A stretch of 64,000 bases of DNA. It comes from an uncultured Oscillospiraceae bacterium. GTDB lineage: Bacteria > Bacillota > Clostridia > Oscillospirales > Oscillospiraceae. Location of the stretch: positions 124,001 to 188,000 of the forward strand of contig CAKTOB010000001.1 in assembly GCA_934589525.1 (NCBI GenBank). Reading direction: 5' to 3'. Positions 17,331 to 25,548 of this stretch are shown here, in pieces (the stretch's first letter is position 1; each line of letters opens with the position of its first letter). The notes below the pieces were generated by a model, which saw only the letters and a list, made by a program, of their open reading frames with translations, was not told where the DNA came from and ran no database searches. Position numbers and translations under genes: made by a program.

Positions 17331-19028
17331 TTATACCGGGCTTGCTGCGTTGGCAACAGCCATTCTTTCCCGCAAATTGTGTTCGTTTCGCAGCCGGAGC
17401 ATTTCCCCCTGCTGCCGGGCCAGGTACTTGCCGCCGTTGTCCCGGACGTATTGCAGCACCTTGTTTTTCCCGTCAAAATCCATCATTTCCAGGGCCCCCA
17501 CCGCCTGGTCCCACCGGGCGGGGTCAAAGAGCCCGGCAGTATAAAACTGCATGGCCATTTCGTTCTGGCTGAGCCGGGAATAGGGGCTCTGCTTTTCCGC
17601 CCCGATCTCCACATCGAACAGGGGCGTGCGGCTGCCCAGCTCCACCCCCAGTTCCATGCCCCGGGGCCGGGGCTTCATACCGGCGTTGGAAAAGCTGATA
17701 AACTCCTGACTGCCCCGTTTTCCCAAAATCCGGAAGCACCGGGGCAGCTCGTAAAACTGCCGGATGAGCTCCACCATCATCAGGCACACCTTCCGGAAGG
17801 CCCGGTAGGAGGCCATGCCGCTGTCCCGGCTGAGCTTGGAGCCCGCCTCCTGCATGGCCGCAATGGCCGAGGCCGCCACCACGCCGGAGACCGTGCCGCC
17901 GTTGGACACGTCCCGGTTTCCCGTGACCTCCTTCAGCTCGTCGATCTTCCCGTTGACCACGGACACATAGATGTCGCTGAGGCCCTTGGTGCCCACGGGC
18001 TTGATGCTGTCGTCCCCCAGGTTGCCGTCAACATGGATGAAGTCCCGGCTCAGATCAGCGTATTCCTCCTCATTTACCGCCCCGTCCACCCGGATAAAGT
18101 ACCGGGGCCGGGCGGAGGCGAGCATGTTCTGCAAAATGGCCTGATTGCCCCGGTCCACATATTCCTGGGCGGACTTGGCCACATCGATGTAGCCAAAGCC
18201 GCAGGGGCTTCCCGCCGTGCGAAACAGAGGGTCCATGATAAAGGGGTAGAGCCCGTGGTCATACCACCCCCGGTCCCGGTAGTCGGGACTGTTTTCCGTG
18301 GCGAAGAGCACCGTGTCCCCTACGAATTTGCAGTAGTGGAGCACCTGTCTTCCCTGTTGGTTCTTTTTATAGTACCAGTCGATGACGGTAGTCTTGTCCG
18401 TGGTGTCCACCCGGTCCTCGGTCTGGGGCTTCTGCCCCGCGTCCGCCTCCCCGGTCAGCTTTCCTTCCAGCTGGGGGTAGGCTTCCAGAAGCCGGTCGTT
18501 GTCCTCCATCCGCAGATAGAATAGGTTCCGGGACTGCTGCAAGTCCGTAATGCCGCTTTCCCAGTAGAGGTTCAGCACATCCACCCGGCTGATGGCAATG
18601 TCTCCCAGTCCCCCCAGCTTTTCCGGGTCCCAGAAGACCCCGTAGATGCCGGTGCCGCCCTTGAGCTTGTCGTCCATGACCCGGTCGTAGACCTCCTCAA
18701 AGTCCTCCTGCTGCAAGATCACCGGCAGAATGCTGCCCAGGGCCTGGGCCAGGGCCTCATCGTCCTCCTCCCGGGGCAGCACATTGGGCCGGGGGAAGTT
18801 GTCCATGGCCTCGGCGTGCTTGTTGGCAATGGCATTAAAGAGCCAGCCGGAGGCAGGCTCCACCTGCTCCTTGGCGCTTCGGCGCATACATTCCCAGTGC
18901 CGCATCCGGTACCACTGTTCGTTTTCAATGACCCGCCGCTCCAGATTGGCCTTCCCCTGCCGATACCGGTTCAGGGTCTGCCGGGCTTTCCGCAGCTCCT
19001 CCGGGCCGATCACATTCTTCTTTTCCAT
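17331..19028 (-). CDS. Portal protein, P22-like
   Basis: A 565-residue portal, the dodecameric ring through which DNA enters the head. Typical features are an N-terminal helical clip (ANLERRVIENEQWYRMRHW), a KLKGGTGIYGVFWDP segment, DWYYKK, and a long C-terminal helical region with VSNGGTVSGVVAASAIAAMQEAGSK-type residues split around the crown. Length and order after the large terminase fit the short-tailed phage portal family. ATG at 19028 is chosen because the protein family begins here. The start lies 104 bases inside the end of the terminase gene. Confidence 0.83.
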   Translation of the reverse strand: MEKKNVIGPEELRKARQTLNRYRQGKANLERRVIENEQWYRMRHWECMRRSAKEQVEPASGWLFNAIANKHAEAMDNFPRPNVLPREEDDEALAQALGSILPVILQQEDFEEVYDRVMDDKLKGGTGIYGVFWDPEKLGGLGDIAISRVDVLNLYWESGITDLQQSRNLFYLRMEDNDRLLEAYPQLEGKLTGEADAGQKPQTEDRVDTTDKTTVIDWYYKKNQQGRQVLHYCKFVGDTVLFATENSPDYRDRGWYDHGLYPFIMDPLFRTAGSPCGFGYIDVAKSAQEYVDRGNQAILQNMLASARPRYFIRVDGAVNEEEYADLSRDFIHVDGNLGDDSIKPVGTKGLSDIYVSVVNGKIDELKEVTGNRDVSNGGTVSGVVAASAIAAMQEAGSKLSRDSGMASYRAFRKVCLMMVELIRQFYELPRCFRILGKRGSQEFISFSNAGMKPRPRGMELGVELGSRTPLFDVEIGAEKQSPYSRLSQNEMAMQFYTAGLFDPARWDQAVGALEMMDFDGKNKVLQYVRDNGGKYLARQQGEMLRLRNEHNLRERMAVANAASPV

Positions 19029-20430
19029 GTAGAATCTCCATTCCCGGCCTGACGTAGGCCGTCCATTGTTCCTCAATGTCCAAAAACAGTTCCGCCCCGT
19101 TTTTGCTCCGCACCTCCGGGGCAGCTCTTGCGGGGATGGGCCGGGCCATGCAGAAATACCGGGCCTCGTCCGCCGCATGGTCCTCCCCCTCCGTATCCAA
19201 GTCCTCGGGGTTCACGCTGTCATACTGTAATAGGGGCAGAGTCCTTATAAAATGCTTGCAGTTTTTAAACACATAGAGCTTCGCCATGCCCTGGTCGTCA
19301 AACCACAGCCGGTAGTGCAGCTGCATCCAGCCGGGGATCCGCTTGTTGTCCCCCGGGGAAAAGAACACCTGATGCTTGGCGGCGGTGTCCGCAATGCTCT
19401 CCCCTGTGGAGGCATCCCAGATGGCCGGGTCCGCAATGCCAATGATCCGTTTCCCCGCCAGAAACCGGTGGTCCCGCTCAATGGAGCGGATTTTTTCAAA
19501 GACCTGATCCGGGGGCCACCGGACCCCCTCGTTGGGCTCTCCCCGGCAGCCGTAAAATTCCAGAATCCGATAGGCCACCCCCTCCCGGTCCATGGCCCAC
19601 CAGCCGCAGGAAAAGGGCCGGTGATAGCCCCAGTCGAAGCTTCGGTAAATGGGCCAGTCCTGGGGGATCTCAAAGGGGTCGATCACATGGGTGAAGCGCC
19701 TGTCCTGATAGTGCCGGGGGTCATCCCGAAATTCCTCAAAAAACTGTCCCTCATACACGTCCCACCGGCCATAGAGCCAGGCCTGCCGCAGCTTTGGGGG
19801 CAACTTTTCCAGGGCCCGCAGATATTCCGGCTGGGAGGCCATCAGGGCCTTGTTGTCGGTGCAAAGGGCCTGGATAAAGGCGTAGTCCTCCGGGTGCTCC
19901 TCCGGGGTAAAATTCCGGTCGATAAACAGCCGCTTAAAATAGCCGTGGGCCGGACCCCCGGGGTTGAGCGTATAATAGGTGCGCTTGGGGAATCCGTTGA
20001 CCCCCCGGACGCAGGCATCGATCTGGGTCAGCCACCCTTCCTGAAACTGTCCCGCCTCGTCGGCAAACCACACGTCGTACTCCGCCCCCTGGTACTGCCC
20101 CAGGTCTCCCTCGTCGGCACAGTAGCCAAAGGAAATGGTGCTGCCGTTGGGGAACCTGAAAAGCTTGTCCGTAGACTTGTACTCCGCCATGCCGCTAAGC
20201 AGCTGCTGCAAGGGGGCAATGTGGTTGTTGAAGAGCTCTTTGTAGGTCCGCCGGGTAATTAAAATCTTGATGCCGGGGTAGCGCAGGCTCAGCAGCACTG
20301 CCTTCCACCGGACGAACCAGCTTTTGCCCCCGCCCCGGGCCCCGCCGTAGCCCACATACCGGTGCCGCTCCCGAAGGGCCAGCACCTGCTTTTCATTGGG
20401 CCGGGGCATGGTAAGAGACTTACTCGGCAT
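18925..20430 (-). CDS. Terminase large subunit
   Basis: A 501-residue DNA-packaging motor. The ATPase domain has Walker A GGARGGGKSW (about residues 30-39), Walker B VWFADEAGQ, and the usual coupling region. The nuclease half includes SFDWGYHRPFSCGW and GIADPAIWD with acidic residues. It overlaps the small subunit by 11 bases. The C-terminal 35 residues run in a second frame through the first 104 bases of the portal gene and look like unconstrained sequence (proline, glycine and alanine rich), so the true end may be altered by a frameshift or late stop. Confidence 0.9.
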   Translation of the reverse strand: MPSKSLTMPRPNEKQVLALRERHRYVGYGGARGGGKSWFVRWKAVLLSLRYPGIKILITRRTYKELFNNHIAPLQQLLSGMAEYKSTDKLFRFPNGSTISFGYCADEGDLGQYQGAEYDVWFADEAGQFQEGWLTQIDACVRGVNGFPKRTYYTLNPGGPAHGYFKRLFIDRNFTPEEHPEDYAFIQALCTDNKALMASQPEYLRALEKLPPKLRQAWLYGRWDVYEGQFFEEFRDDPRHYQDRRFTHVIDPFEIPQDWPIYRSFDWGYHRPFSCGWWAMDREGVAYRILEFYGCRGEPNEGVRWPPDQVFEKIRSIERDHRFLAGKRIIGIADPAIWDASTGESIADTAAKHQVFFSPGDNKRIPGWMQLHYRLWFDDQGMAKLYVFKNCKHFIRTLPLLQYDSVNPEDLDTEGEDHAADEARYFCMARPIPARAAPEVRSKNGAELFLDIEEQWTAYVRPGMEILHGKEECDRPGGAAESPADPEPVSAGEGQSGAAGH

Positions 20431-20956
20431 AGTCCTGACACGCTCCTTCCAACAATACGGTAAAAGACTTTTCCGTCTCCTGGGTCAGGTCCCGCTGAAG
20501 CTTGGCGATCCGGGCCTCCTGCTCCCGGGTGTCCCCATCGGACCGGAGCACCAGCACCTCCTTCAGATCCTTCAGCACCCCGGTGAGCTGCTTCAGGCCG
20601 CCCCGGTCGATGATGCCCTTTTCCTGGGGCAGCAGCCGCTGATAATCCGTGGTGACCTCCCCGCCGTCCTCCTTTTTGGCCTTTTCCCGGACGGATTCCG
20701 TCACCGTGTCCAGCTCCTCCACCGCCCGCTCCAGGCAGCCAAGCAAATCATCCGCCAGCGCCGCCACCCGGTCCATGCGGGTTTGAGTGCGTTCATTGTT
20801 TTGAACATTCTCCCTTCGTTCACTTTTCCGCTGCCAGCCCTCCCGCCGCTGCCGCCCCCGGAGGGTAGACCGGGCCACGGCGTATTTTCGCTCCAAAGCC
20901 GCCAATGTTTCCCCCCGGGCGTAGTCCTCCCGGATCTTTTCCCAGTCCGGTGTCAC
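20420..20956 (-). CDS. Terminase small subunit
   Basis: A 178-residue DNA-recognition subunit. The N-terminus carries a helix-turn-helix (DWEKIREDYARGETLAALER, then ARSTLRGRQRREGW) of the type found in Firmicutes phage small terminases, followed by a helical oligomerisation region. GTG at 20956 is preferred: it follows AGGAGGTGGAG and overlaps the previous stop as GTGA. The longer frame starting at 20992 would cover the zinc gene. Confidence 0.8.
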   Translation of the reverse strand: MTPDWEKIREDYARGETLAALERKYAVARSTLRGRQRREGWQRKSERRENVQNNERTQTRMDRVAALADDLLGCLERAVEELDTVTESVREKAKKEDGGEVTTDYQRLLPQEKGIIDRGGLKQLTGVLKDLKEVLVLRSDGDTREQEARIAKLQRDLTQETEKSFTVLLEGACQDYAE

Positions 20957-21135
20957 CCCGGCTCCACCTCCTGTCTGTGCCGGTCCAGACACCGGTCACA
21001 ATAGTAATTTCCTGCCAGAACCAAGACCTCATCCTGCAAAATGGGCTCCAGACACAGACAGCACCGGGGTCTGCGGGCTAAGATTTTGTCCCATCGCTCT
21101 TGCCGCCGCTGCTCCAACACCCAGGGTTCTGTCAT
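20953..21135 (-). CDS. Small zinc-ribbon phage protein
   Basis: A 60-residue protein with two cysteine pairs, CLC (residues 26-28) and CDRC (45-48), that could bind one zinc ion. It is the first gene of the phage structural operon, with a GAGGAGGAG ribosome site before ATG 21135. It could be a DNA-binding accessory of packaging or of late transcription; nothing more specific is visible. Confidence 0.65.
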   Translation of the reverse strand: MTEPWVLEQRRQERWDKILARRPRCCLCLEPILQDEVLVLAGNYYCDRCLDRHRQEVEPG

Positions 21136-21520
21136 TTTCTCCTCCTCATTTTCCGGAAATTCACGGGTTTTTTCCTGTATTTCTCGGTTTCTCCCTCCAA
21201 AGTAACCAAAGCTCTCTCCTTTCCAAATTAGTCCGTTTTATTGGACATCCTTTTTGCTATACTCATTTTGCAAAAATTAATCGTCAATTCTGCAAAATTT
21301 GAGCACTCAATAGTTGAAAATCGGAAACAGATGTGATACTATATAGCCACATATAGCAGACGATGCGCAACGGGTCATTGGAATCGCTGCTGTAGCCGTC
21401 CGGAAGTGTTTATTTATTTCAACTGTCTGCATTATAGTACATTTGTTCGAACTTGTCAAGTGGGGGTAGTTGACTTTTTTCAATCATTTCCGAGTCAGAC
21501 CAGGAAAGGGTGTCCTTCGT
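21136..21520. promoter_or_regulatory. Divergent control region of the phage element
   Basis: A 385-base AT-rich gene-free stretch between the structural operon and the repressor gene. It contains two similar segments, TTTTGCAAAAATT (about 21267-21279) and TTCTGCAAAATTT (about 21288-21300), which could be repressor operators. A candidate minus-strand TTGACG lies at 21282-21287 and a plus-strand TATAGT at 21433-21438. Spacings are not ideal, so the promoters are unproven. Confidence 0.5.
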
Positions 21521-21895
21521 ATGTTCTATGATCGATTTGTCCAGCTTTGCAAGCAGCGGGGCGTCAGCACCTCCAAAGCCGCCATCGACGCCGGTCTCAG
21601 CAAATCCACCGTCACCAAATGGAAAAAAGACCCCGGCACCAAACCTTCCGGCAATGTCATAGACAAGCTATGCCGCTACTTCGGCATCTCCGTATCGGAG
21701 CTTCTGGGCGCCCCGGAAGACGAAAACCCCGAAGAGGTCCATCACCTGGTCACCACCCAGGACCTGAAATTCGCCCTTTTCGGGGGCAGCGGTGAGATCA
21801 CCGATGAAATGTATAACGAGGTTTTAAGCTTCGCCGCCTATGTCCGCCAGCGGGAGGCCAAAAAAATCAAAAAAGAGCGGAACAAAAAGGAGTAG
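21521..21895 (+). CDS. XRE-family (cI-like) repressor
   Basis: A 124-residue regulator. Residues 1-62 form a helix-turn-helix (FVQLCKQRGVSTSKAAIDAG, then STVTKWKKDPGTKPS, ending VSELLG), and a short acidic C-terminal tail ends in a Lys-rich helix. ATG at 21521 follows AGGAAAGGG and begins the standard XRE fold; the frame is open to 21470 but without signals. It is read together with the peptidase gene 2 bases downstream and faces away from the structural genes, the usual repressor arrangement. Confidence 0.85.
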   Translation: MFYDRFVQLCKQRGVSTSKAAIDAGLSKSTVTKWKKDPGTKPSGNVIDKLCRYFGISVSELLGAPEDENPEEVHHLVTTQDLKFALFGGSGEITDEMYNEVLSFAAYVRQREAKKIKKERNKKE

Positions 21896-21897
21896 CC

Positions 21898-22329
21898 ATG
21901 ACTCAGGTACCGGAACTGTATGACCTGGCTTCCAGGCAGAATATTGCCGTCCTCCGGTACCCCATGAAGGAAGTGGGCTCCATGTCCATTATGGAGCCTG
22001 ACGGGAAATGCTACATCGGCGTAGATGACCGGGTCCTGGACGGCGGCATCCAGGAGCGTATGCACCTGAGCCACGAGCTGGGCCACTGCTTAACGGGCAG
22101 CTTCTACAACCTCTACGCCGCCATCGACTGCCGCCAGCGCCACGAAAACCACGCCGACAAATGGGCCATCACCACCCTCATTCCCGTAGACCGCCTGGAC
22201 GACGCCATCGCCCAGGGCCACACCGAACTGTGGGACCTGGCCGACTACTTCGGGGTCACGGAAGACTTCATGCGCAAAGCCGTGTGCTGGTATGTCCACG
22301 GGAATCTGGCGTCGGAACTGTACTTTTGA
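21898..22329 (+). CDS. ImmA/IrrE-family metallopeptidase
   Basis: A 143-residue zinc peptidase. The HELGH motif (residues 59-63) gives two zinc ligands and the catalytic glutamate, and ENHADKWA (from residue 83) supplies the third ligand. In ICEBs1 and related elements ImmA cleaves the paired repressor to trigger induction; the adjacent XRE repressor is the likely target here. The two genes are separated by only two bases. This module indicates that the element is, or was, inducible. Confidence 0.88.
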   Translation: MTQVPELYDLASRQNIAVLRYPMKEVGSMSIMEPDGKCYIGVDDRVLDGGIQERMHLSHELGHCLTGSFYNLYAAIDCRQRHENHADKWAITTLIPVDRLDDAIAQGHTELWDLADYFGVTEDFMRKAVCWYVHGNLASELYF

Positions 22330-23247
22330 GTTGACAGTTGAACCGCCGCCCCCCTTGCCTCTCCCTCTGGGAGAGGTGGCCGAGCGCAGCTCGGACGGAG
22401 AGGGCCAACGTTGATGATTTAGGTGGACGTTATCATTCAGAAAACGCCCCAAGACCCTCTCAGTCTCGGCTGCGCCGAGCCAGCTCTCCCAGAGGGAGAG
22501 CCAAGATTGCCTTTTGGGTACGTTCTCTAAAACATAGGCGGTGTCCCTGCGGAACGATTTAAAATGCAAAAAACGCTCTTGAATCGCACACGCAGTACGA
22601 TTCAAGAGCGTTTTACTTGCCACACATTGGAACGTGGCGAATAGAACCTGTGTGGTTGTACGGCACCACACAATGTAGCGGCGATGATTCATCGCCATGC
22701 CATGTATCGAATACAATTCCGGTGGATGAATGGTACCACCCACCGACGCACCTGTAGGGGCGGCAACCTGCCGCCCGCCACATTGCAAATACAACCTGTG
22801 CGGTTAAATGGAACCACCTATCGATATGTCATTCCGACCGTAGCGCAAGCGGAGCGGAGGAATCCACTCAAGTTACAAAAATATCCTGCGTAAGGTAAAA
22901 TCTGCAACTTGAGTAGATCCCTCCGCTCGTTTCACTCGGTCGGGATGACATGTCGGGGGTGGTACCGTTCAACCGCACGGGTTATATTCGCAACGTGGCG
23001 GGCGGCTGGTAGCCGCCCCTACATGCGCAACACTTCTGTGCCTATTGTTGCTACAATGCGGAGCGTGGTACCGCGCCTCTGCTTATGGCGGTCCCCCTTC
23101 CCCGGTGGGGAAGGTTTTTTAGAGCTTTCCTGAGCCGCTCCATAAACTGTCCACTGTCAACTAAAAATAATTGTCAACTGTCAATTGTCAATTGTCAATT
23201 AAAACCGTCCAAAAACTCCGCCAACGCAGTACATTTCCAGTACTTTT
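22330..23247. repeat. Long gene-free stretch of repeats and hairpins
   Basis: No gene is seen. From about 22350 to 22505 lie two facing GC-rich blocks (CCTCTCCCTCTGGGAGAGG and CAGCTCTCCCAGAGGGAGAG) that can form long hairpins. A short hairpin (AAACGCTCTTGAATCG with CGATTCAAGAGCGTTTT) lies at about 22570-22614. Family C sits at 22828-22953, family A at 22753-22783 and 22993-23022, and a family E ATTGTCA array at about 23145-23200. Confidence 0.75.
23097..23120 (+). terminator. Hairpin terminator within the repeat region
   Basis: CCTTCCCC (23097-23104), a GGT loop, GGGGAAGG, then TTTTTT. It resembles the AAGCTTCC terminator at 9801 and may belong to the same repeat class; no plus-strand gene lies directly upstream. 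Confidence 0.5.
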
Positions 23248-23667
23248 TTAAACCGATCTCTGTACGTTCCCTTCCAGCACGTCCTCCAACGTCACCCCGT
23301 CCAGAAACGTCCCCACCACCCGGTCCAGTTCTTCCCAGACGGGTCTTGTAAGGCAGTCCTGGGCTCTGGGGCATTGGGGGGCGTCTTCATCCATGCAGGC
23401 CACGGCAGCAAGGCCCGTTTCCGTGGTCCGGAGTATCTCCCCCAGGGTGTAGTCCTTGGGTTCCCGGGTCAGCCGGTAGCCGCCCCGGACCCCCCGGGTG
23501 GTTTGCAGCAGTCCCGCCTGATGGAGCTTGGGGATGATCTGCTCCAGATACTTTTTAGAAATGTCCTGCCGGGCGGCAATGTCCTTCAGGGCCGTGACCC
23601 CTTCCCCCTGGTGCTGGGCCAGGTCCAGCATCATCCGCAGGGCATAGCGTCCTCTGGTGGAGATCAT
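23248..23667 (-). CDS. Rrf2-family regulator with probable iron-sulfur site
   Basis: A 139-residue winged-helix regulator (MISTRGRYALRMMLDLAQH, then KKYLEQIIPKLHQAGLLQTTRGVRGGY). Three cysteines in CMDEDAPQCPRAQDC (spacing 7 and 5) match the cluster-binding loop of IscR-type proteins, so it probably senses iron-sulfur status or redox state, unless it is of the CymR type. ATG at 23667 overlaps the deaminase stop by 4 bases, so it is translated after that gene. No isc or suf genes are in the window. Confidence 0.85.
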   Translation of the reverse strand: MISTRGRYALRMMLDLAQHQGEGVTALKDIAARQDISKKYLEQIIPKLHQAGLLQTTRGVRGGYRLTREPKDYTLGEILRTTETGLAAVACMDEDAPQCPRAQDCLTRPVWEELDRVVGTFLDGVTLEDVLEGNVQRSV

Positions 23668-24158
23668 GTCCGTTCCTCCTCCGGCACAAAGTCCAATGTA
23701 ATGGATTTGAGCTTTGGCCGCAGCTGGGTAAACTTCACCCCGGCGGATTGCAGCATCCGCTTGGAGGCCAGGGTGGCCATGGAGTCGGCATACTTGTCCG
23801 ATAAGTACAGCACTTCCTTCACCCCGCTCTGAATAATGGCCTTGGCGCACTCGTTGCAGGGAAACAGGGCCACATACAGCCGGCTCCCCTGCAGGTCCCG
23901 GCCATGGGCATTCAAGATGGCGTTGAGCTCCGCATGGACAACATACGGATACTTGGTCTGGGCCCCCTCCCGCTCCCAGGGATATTCATCATCCGAGCAC
24001 CCCTTGGGCATCCCATTGTACCCCGTAGAGAGAATGATATTATTCTGCGACACAATACAGGCCCCCACCTGGGTATTGGGGTCCTTACTCCTCCGGGCCG
24101 CCAGCATGGCAATGCCCATAAAGTATTCATCCCAGCTGATATAATCTTCCCGCTTCAT
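23664..24158 (-). CDS. dCMP deaminase (ComEB-like)
   Basis: A 164-residue zinc deaminase that makes dUMP from dCMP for dTTP synthesis. The zinc site is HAE (residues 75-77) with PCNEC (100-104), and the N-terminal SKDPNTQVGACIV and GYNGMPKG segments are diagnostic of the dCMP branch. ATG at 24158 follows GGGAGG. It forms a two-gene operon with the Rrf2 regulator under the promoter at 24188. Confidence 0.9.
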   Translation of the reverse strand: MKREDYISWDEYFMGIAMLAARRSKDPNTQVGACIVSQNNIILSTGYNGMPKGCSDDEYPWEREGAQTKYPYVVHAELNAILNAHGRDLQGSRLYVALFPCNECAKAIIQSGVKEVLYLSDKYADSMATLASKRMLQSAGVKFTQLRPKLKSITLDFVPEEERT

Positions 24159-24187
24159 GGCGTGACCTCCCTTTTTTTGTTTTTAAT

Positions 24188-24216
24188 AGTATACCAAATC
24201 ACAAGGTGTTCTACAA
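24188..24216 (-). promoter_or_regulatory. Promoter of the dCMP deaminase-Rrf2 operon
   Basis: On the minus strand TTGTAG (24211-24216), 17-base spacer, TATACT (24188-24193), 30 bases upstream of the ATG at 24158. Confidence 0.65.
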
Positions 24217-24284
24217 GTGTAATTTTCAAAGAATGGGCGCCCAAATAGAACCACCCCCGACGAAACCGTAGGGAACGGCAAGAA

Positions 24285-24320
24285 AATTGACAATTGACAG
24301 TGGACAATTGACAATTATCG
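24285..24320. repeat. Family E ATTGTCA array and family D fragment
   Basis: GACAATTGACAGTGGACAATTGA-like units lie just before the pseudopilin promoter, and a partial family D sequence (GACGAAACCGTAGGGAACGG) is at 24258-24277. The array is the same as at six other places in the window. Confidence 0.7.
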
Positions 24321-24387
24321 AAGCAGCGAGTGTGTCCGTTTTTAGGGAAGCTCTGATTAAATCGGCAAGAGCTTCCTTAAATTTCTC

Positions 24388-24415
24388 TGGACAATCCGGG
24401 ATTTTCCTGTATAAT
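24388..24415 (+). promoter_or_regulatory. Promoter of the pseudopilin gene
   Basis: TGGACA (24388-24393), 16-base spacer, TATAAT (24410-24415), giving a leader of about 28 bases with AGGAAGGGG before ATG 24449. Confidence 0.7.
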
Positions 24416-24448
24416 AAATCCAGAAACAACAGGAAGGGGCAAAAACCT

Positions 24449-25222
24449 ATGAAACGAAACCAAAAAGGCTTCACCCTTATGGAAATGCTCATCGTGGTGG
24501 CCATCATTGGTGTTTTGGTGGCAATCTCGATTCCTGTCTTTTCCTCACAACTTGAGAAAACCAGAGAAGCAACCGATCTGGCCAATGTCCGCGCTGCTTA
24601 TGCGCAGATTATGGCAGAGGTGATTGGTACAGAGGATAATCCTAAACCGATTCCGGTAAAACTGAAGCAGAAGCAATATGACTGGCAGACAGCTCTGCCC
24701 ATTACCATTGGCGGTATTACTTTCAATGGAAGAGAAAACGATAACTGGATTGGCACACCGGATAGAAGCGGTATTTGCATGGTTTCTTATGAAAAAGACT
24801 ACGGTGTAATTTTCAATTGGAATGGAGGTTATTCAGGAACGATTGCGTTCTCAAGAGATAAGTTTCTGAATTACAATACCCTGCTATCTACGGGAAACAT
24901 GGATAACAATAAAGCCTATTTCTCAAATCAGACCTTCCGAATTGGCTCGAAAGAGATTAAGGTTCGAGTTTACTATGCGGAAGCAGCACCATTTAAAAAG
25001 GCACTTGAGGACTGGACTCCGCAGCCATCGACCTATGAAAACAGCCCGTTTTATAATGTCCAGAATAATAAGGGGGGCACAGCTACGGAAGATGGATTCG
25101 CTTACTACACGTATGGAGAGGATAAGTTGATTAACAGCTTCATTTATGTGAGTCCCACTGCGGTCTATGAAACCAAAGACGAAGGGAAAACCTGGTACAA
25201 CATAACGCCGAAATCGAAGTGA
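24449..25222 (+). CDS. Orphan type IV pilin-like (pseudopilin) protein
   Basis: A 257-residue protein with a class III prepilin signal: MKRNQKG followed by FTLMEMLIVVAIIGVLVAIS. Cleavage is expected between Gly7 and Phe8, and Glu at mature position 5 is present. A charged helix follows (SQLEKTREATDLANVRAAYAQ), then a soluble globular domain rich in aromatic and Asn residues. No pilus ATPase, platform protein or prepilin peptidase is nearby. The gene is clearly more AT-rich than its neighbours, suggesting a different history or high expression. It could be a minor pilin exported by machinery coded elsewhere. Confidence 0.8.
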   Translation: MKRNQKGFTLMEMLIVVAIIGVLVAISIPVFSSQLEKTREATDLANVRAAYAQIMAEVIGTEDNPKPIPVKLKQKQYDWQTALPITIGGITFNGRENDNWIGTPDRSGICMVSYEKDYGVIFNWNGGYSGTIAFSRDKFLNYNTLLSTGNMDNNKAYFSNQTFRIGSKEIKVRVYYAEAAPFKKALEDWTPQPSTYENSPFYNVQNNKGGTATEDGFAYYTYGEDKLINSFIYVSPTAVYETKDEGKTWYNITPKSK

Positions 25223-25267
25223 TGCATAATTCATTCTGAGGACTGTTCAGACTCAGCATGAGGAGAA

Positions 25268-25408
25268 ATGGCAATGGCTATAACAGTCCATACCTATTAC
25301 AAAGGAACTGGGGCCGCGGAACAATTTGCAAAGGAAATGACGGAAAGCGGAACGGTGGACGCGATCAGGAGAGAAGCTGCAAGCAGGAACTTGTGCTGTG
25401 AGTTTTGA
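25268..25408 (+). pseudogene. Fragment resembling an ABM-type (quinol monooxygenase-like) domain
   Basis: Forty-six codons from ATG 25268 (with AGGAG upstream) encode ITVHTYYKGTG then EQFAKEMTESGTVDAIRREA. This resembles the start of small antibiotic-biosynthesis-monooxygenase proteins. The frame stops soon after where such proteins would continue for 50 more residues, so it looks truncated. The family similarity is from memory of the pattern, hence the low confidence. Confidence 0.4.
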
Positions 25409-25502
25409 AGAAGGCAAAGGCTATAGTATAGTGTATAGCTGTAATGTAACAGGACATGATCACACTCTGACGCTGGGCGATTCGAATTATTTGAATCCTT
25501 AA
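25362..25502 (+). pseudogene. Out-of-frame fragment, possibly a pilin C-terminal end
   Basis: In the next frame a startless open stretch encodes LQAGTCAVSFEEGKGYSIVY, then CNVTGHDHTLTLGDSN and stops at 25502, directly before a terminator. The paired cysteines and short strands would suit the end of a secreted or pilin-like protein. Together with the preceding fragment it looks like the joined remains of two genes. Confidence 0.3.
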
Positions 25503-25506
25503 TGCC

Positions 25507-25548
25507 AACCGGGGCACCCTCCAAAAAAACGGAGGATGCCCCGGTTTT
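25507..25548 (+). terminator. Strong terminator after the gene fragments
   Basis: The stem AACCGGGGCACCCTCC pairs with GGAGGATGCCCCGGTT across an A-rich loop (one mismatch), followed by TTTTC. It would end transcripts from the pseudopilin promoter. Confidence 0.78.

Larger units (their letters stand above)
9825..22329. mobile_element. Compact podovirus-like prophage or phage-derived element
   Basis: Fifteen tightly packed minus-strand genes (9825-21135) encode a head and neck module. In transcription order: zinc protein, small and large terminase, portal, Prp protease, scaffold, capsid, two small connector-like proteins, a gp10-like protein, helical proteins, a tail-like protein and two holin-region proteins. 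An XRE regulator and ImmA-type peptidase read divergently at 21521-22329. No integrase, excisionase, replication, lysin, tube or tape-measure gene is seen inside. Reading frames are intact and the GC content matches the host, suggesting long residence. Exact ends and att sites were not found; both flanks are repeat-filled. Confidence 0.8.

Noticed and set aside
9329-23247. Direct repeats flanking the phage element as attachment sites
   Set aside because: The repeats on both sides are the general intergenic families found all over the window, so they cannot be taken as att sites.
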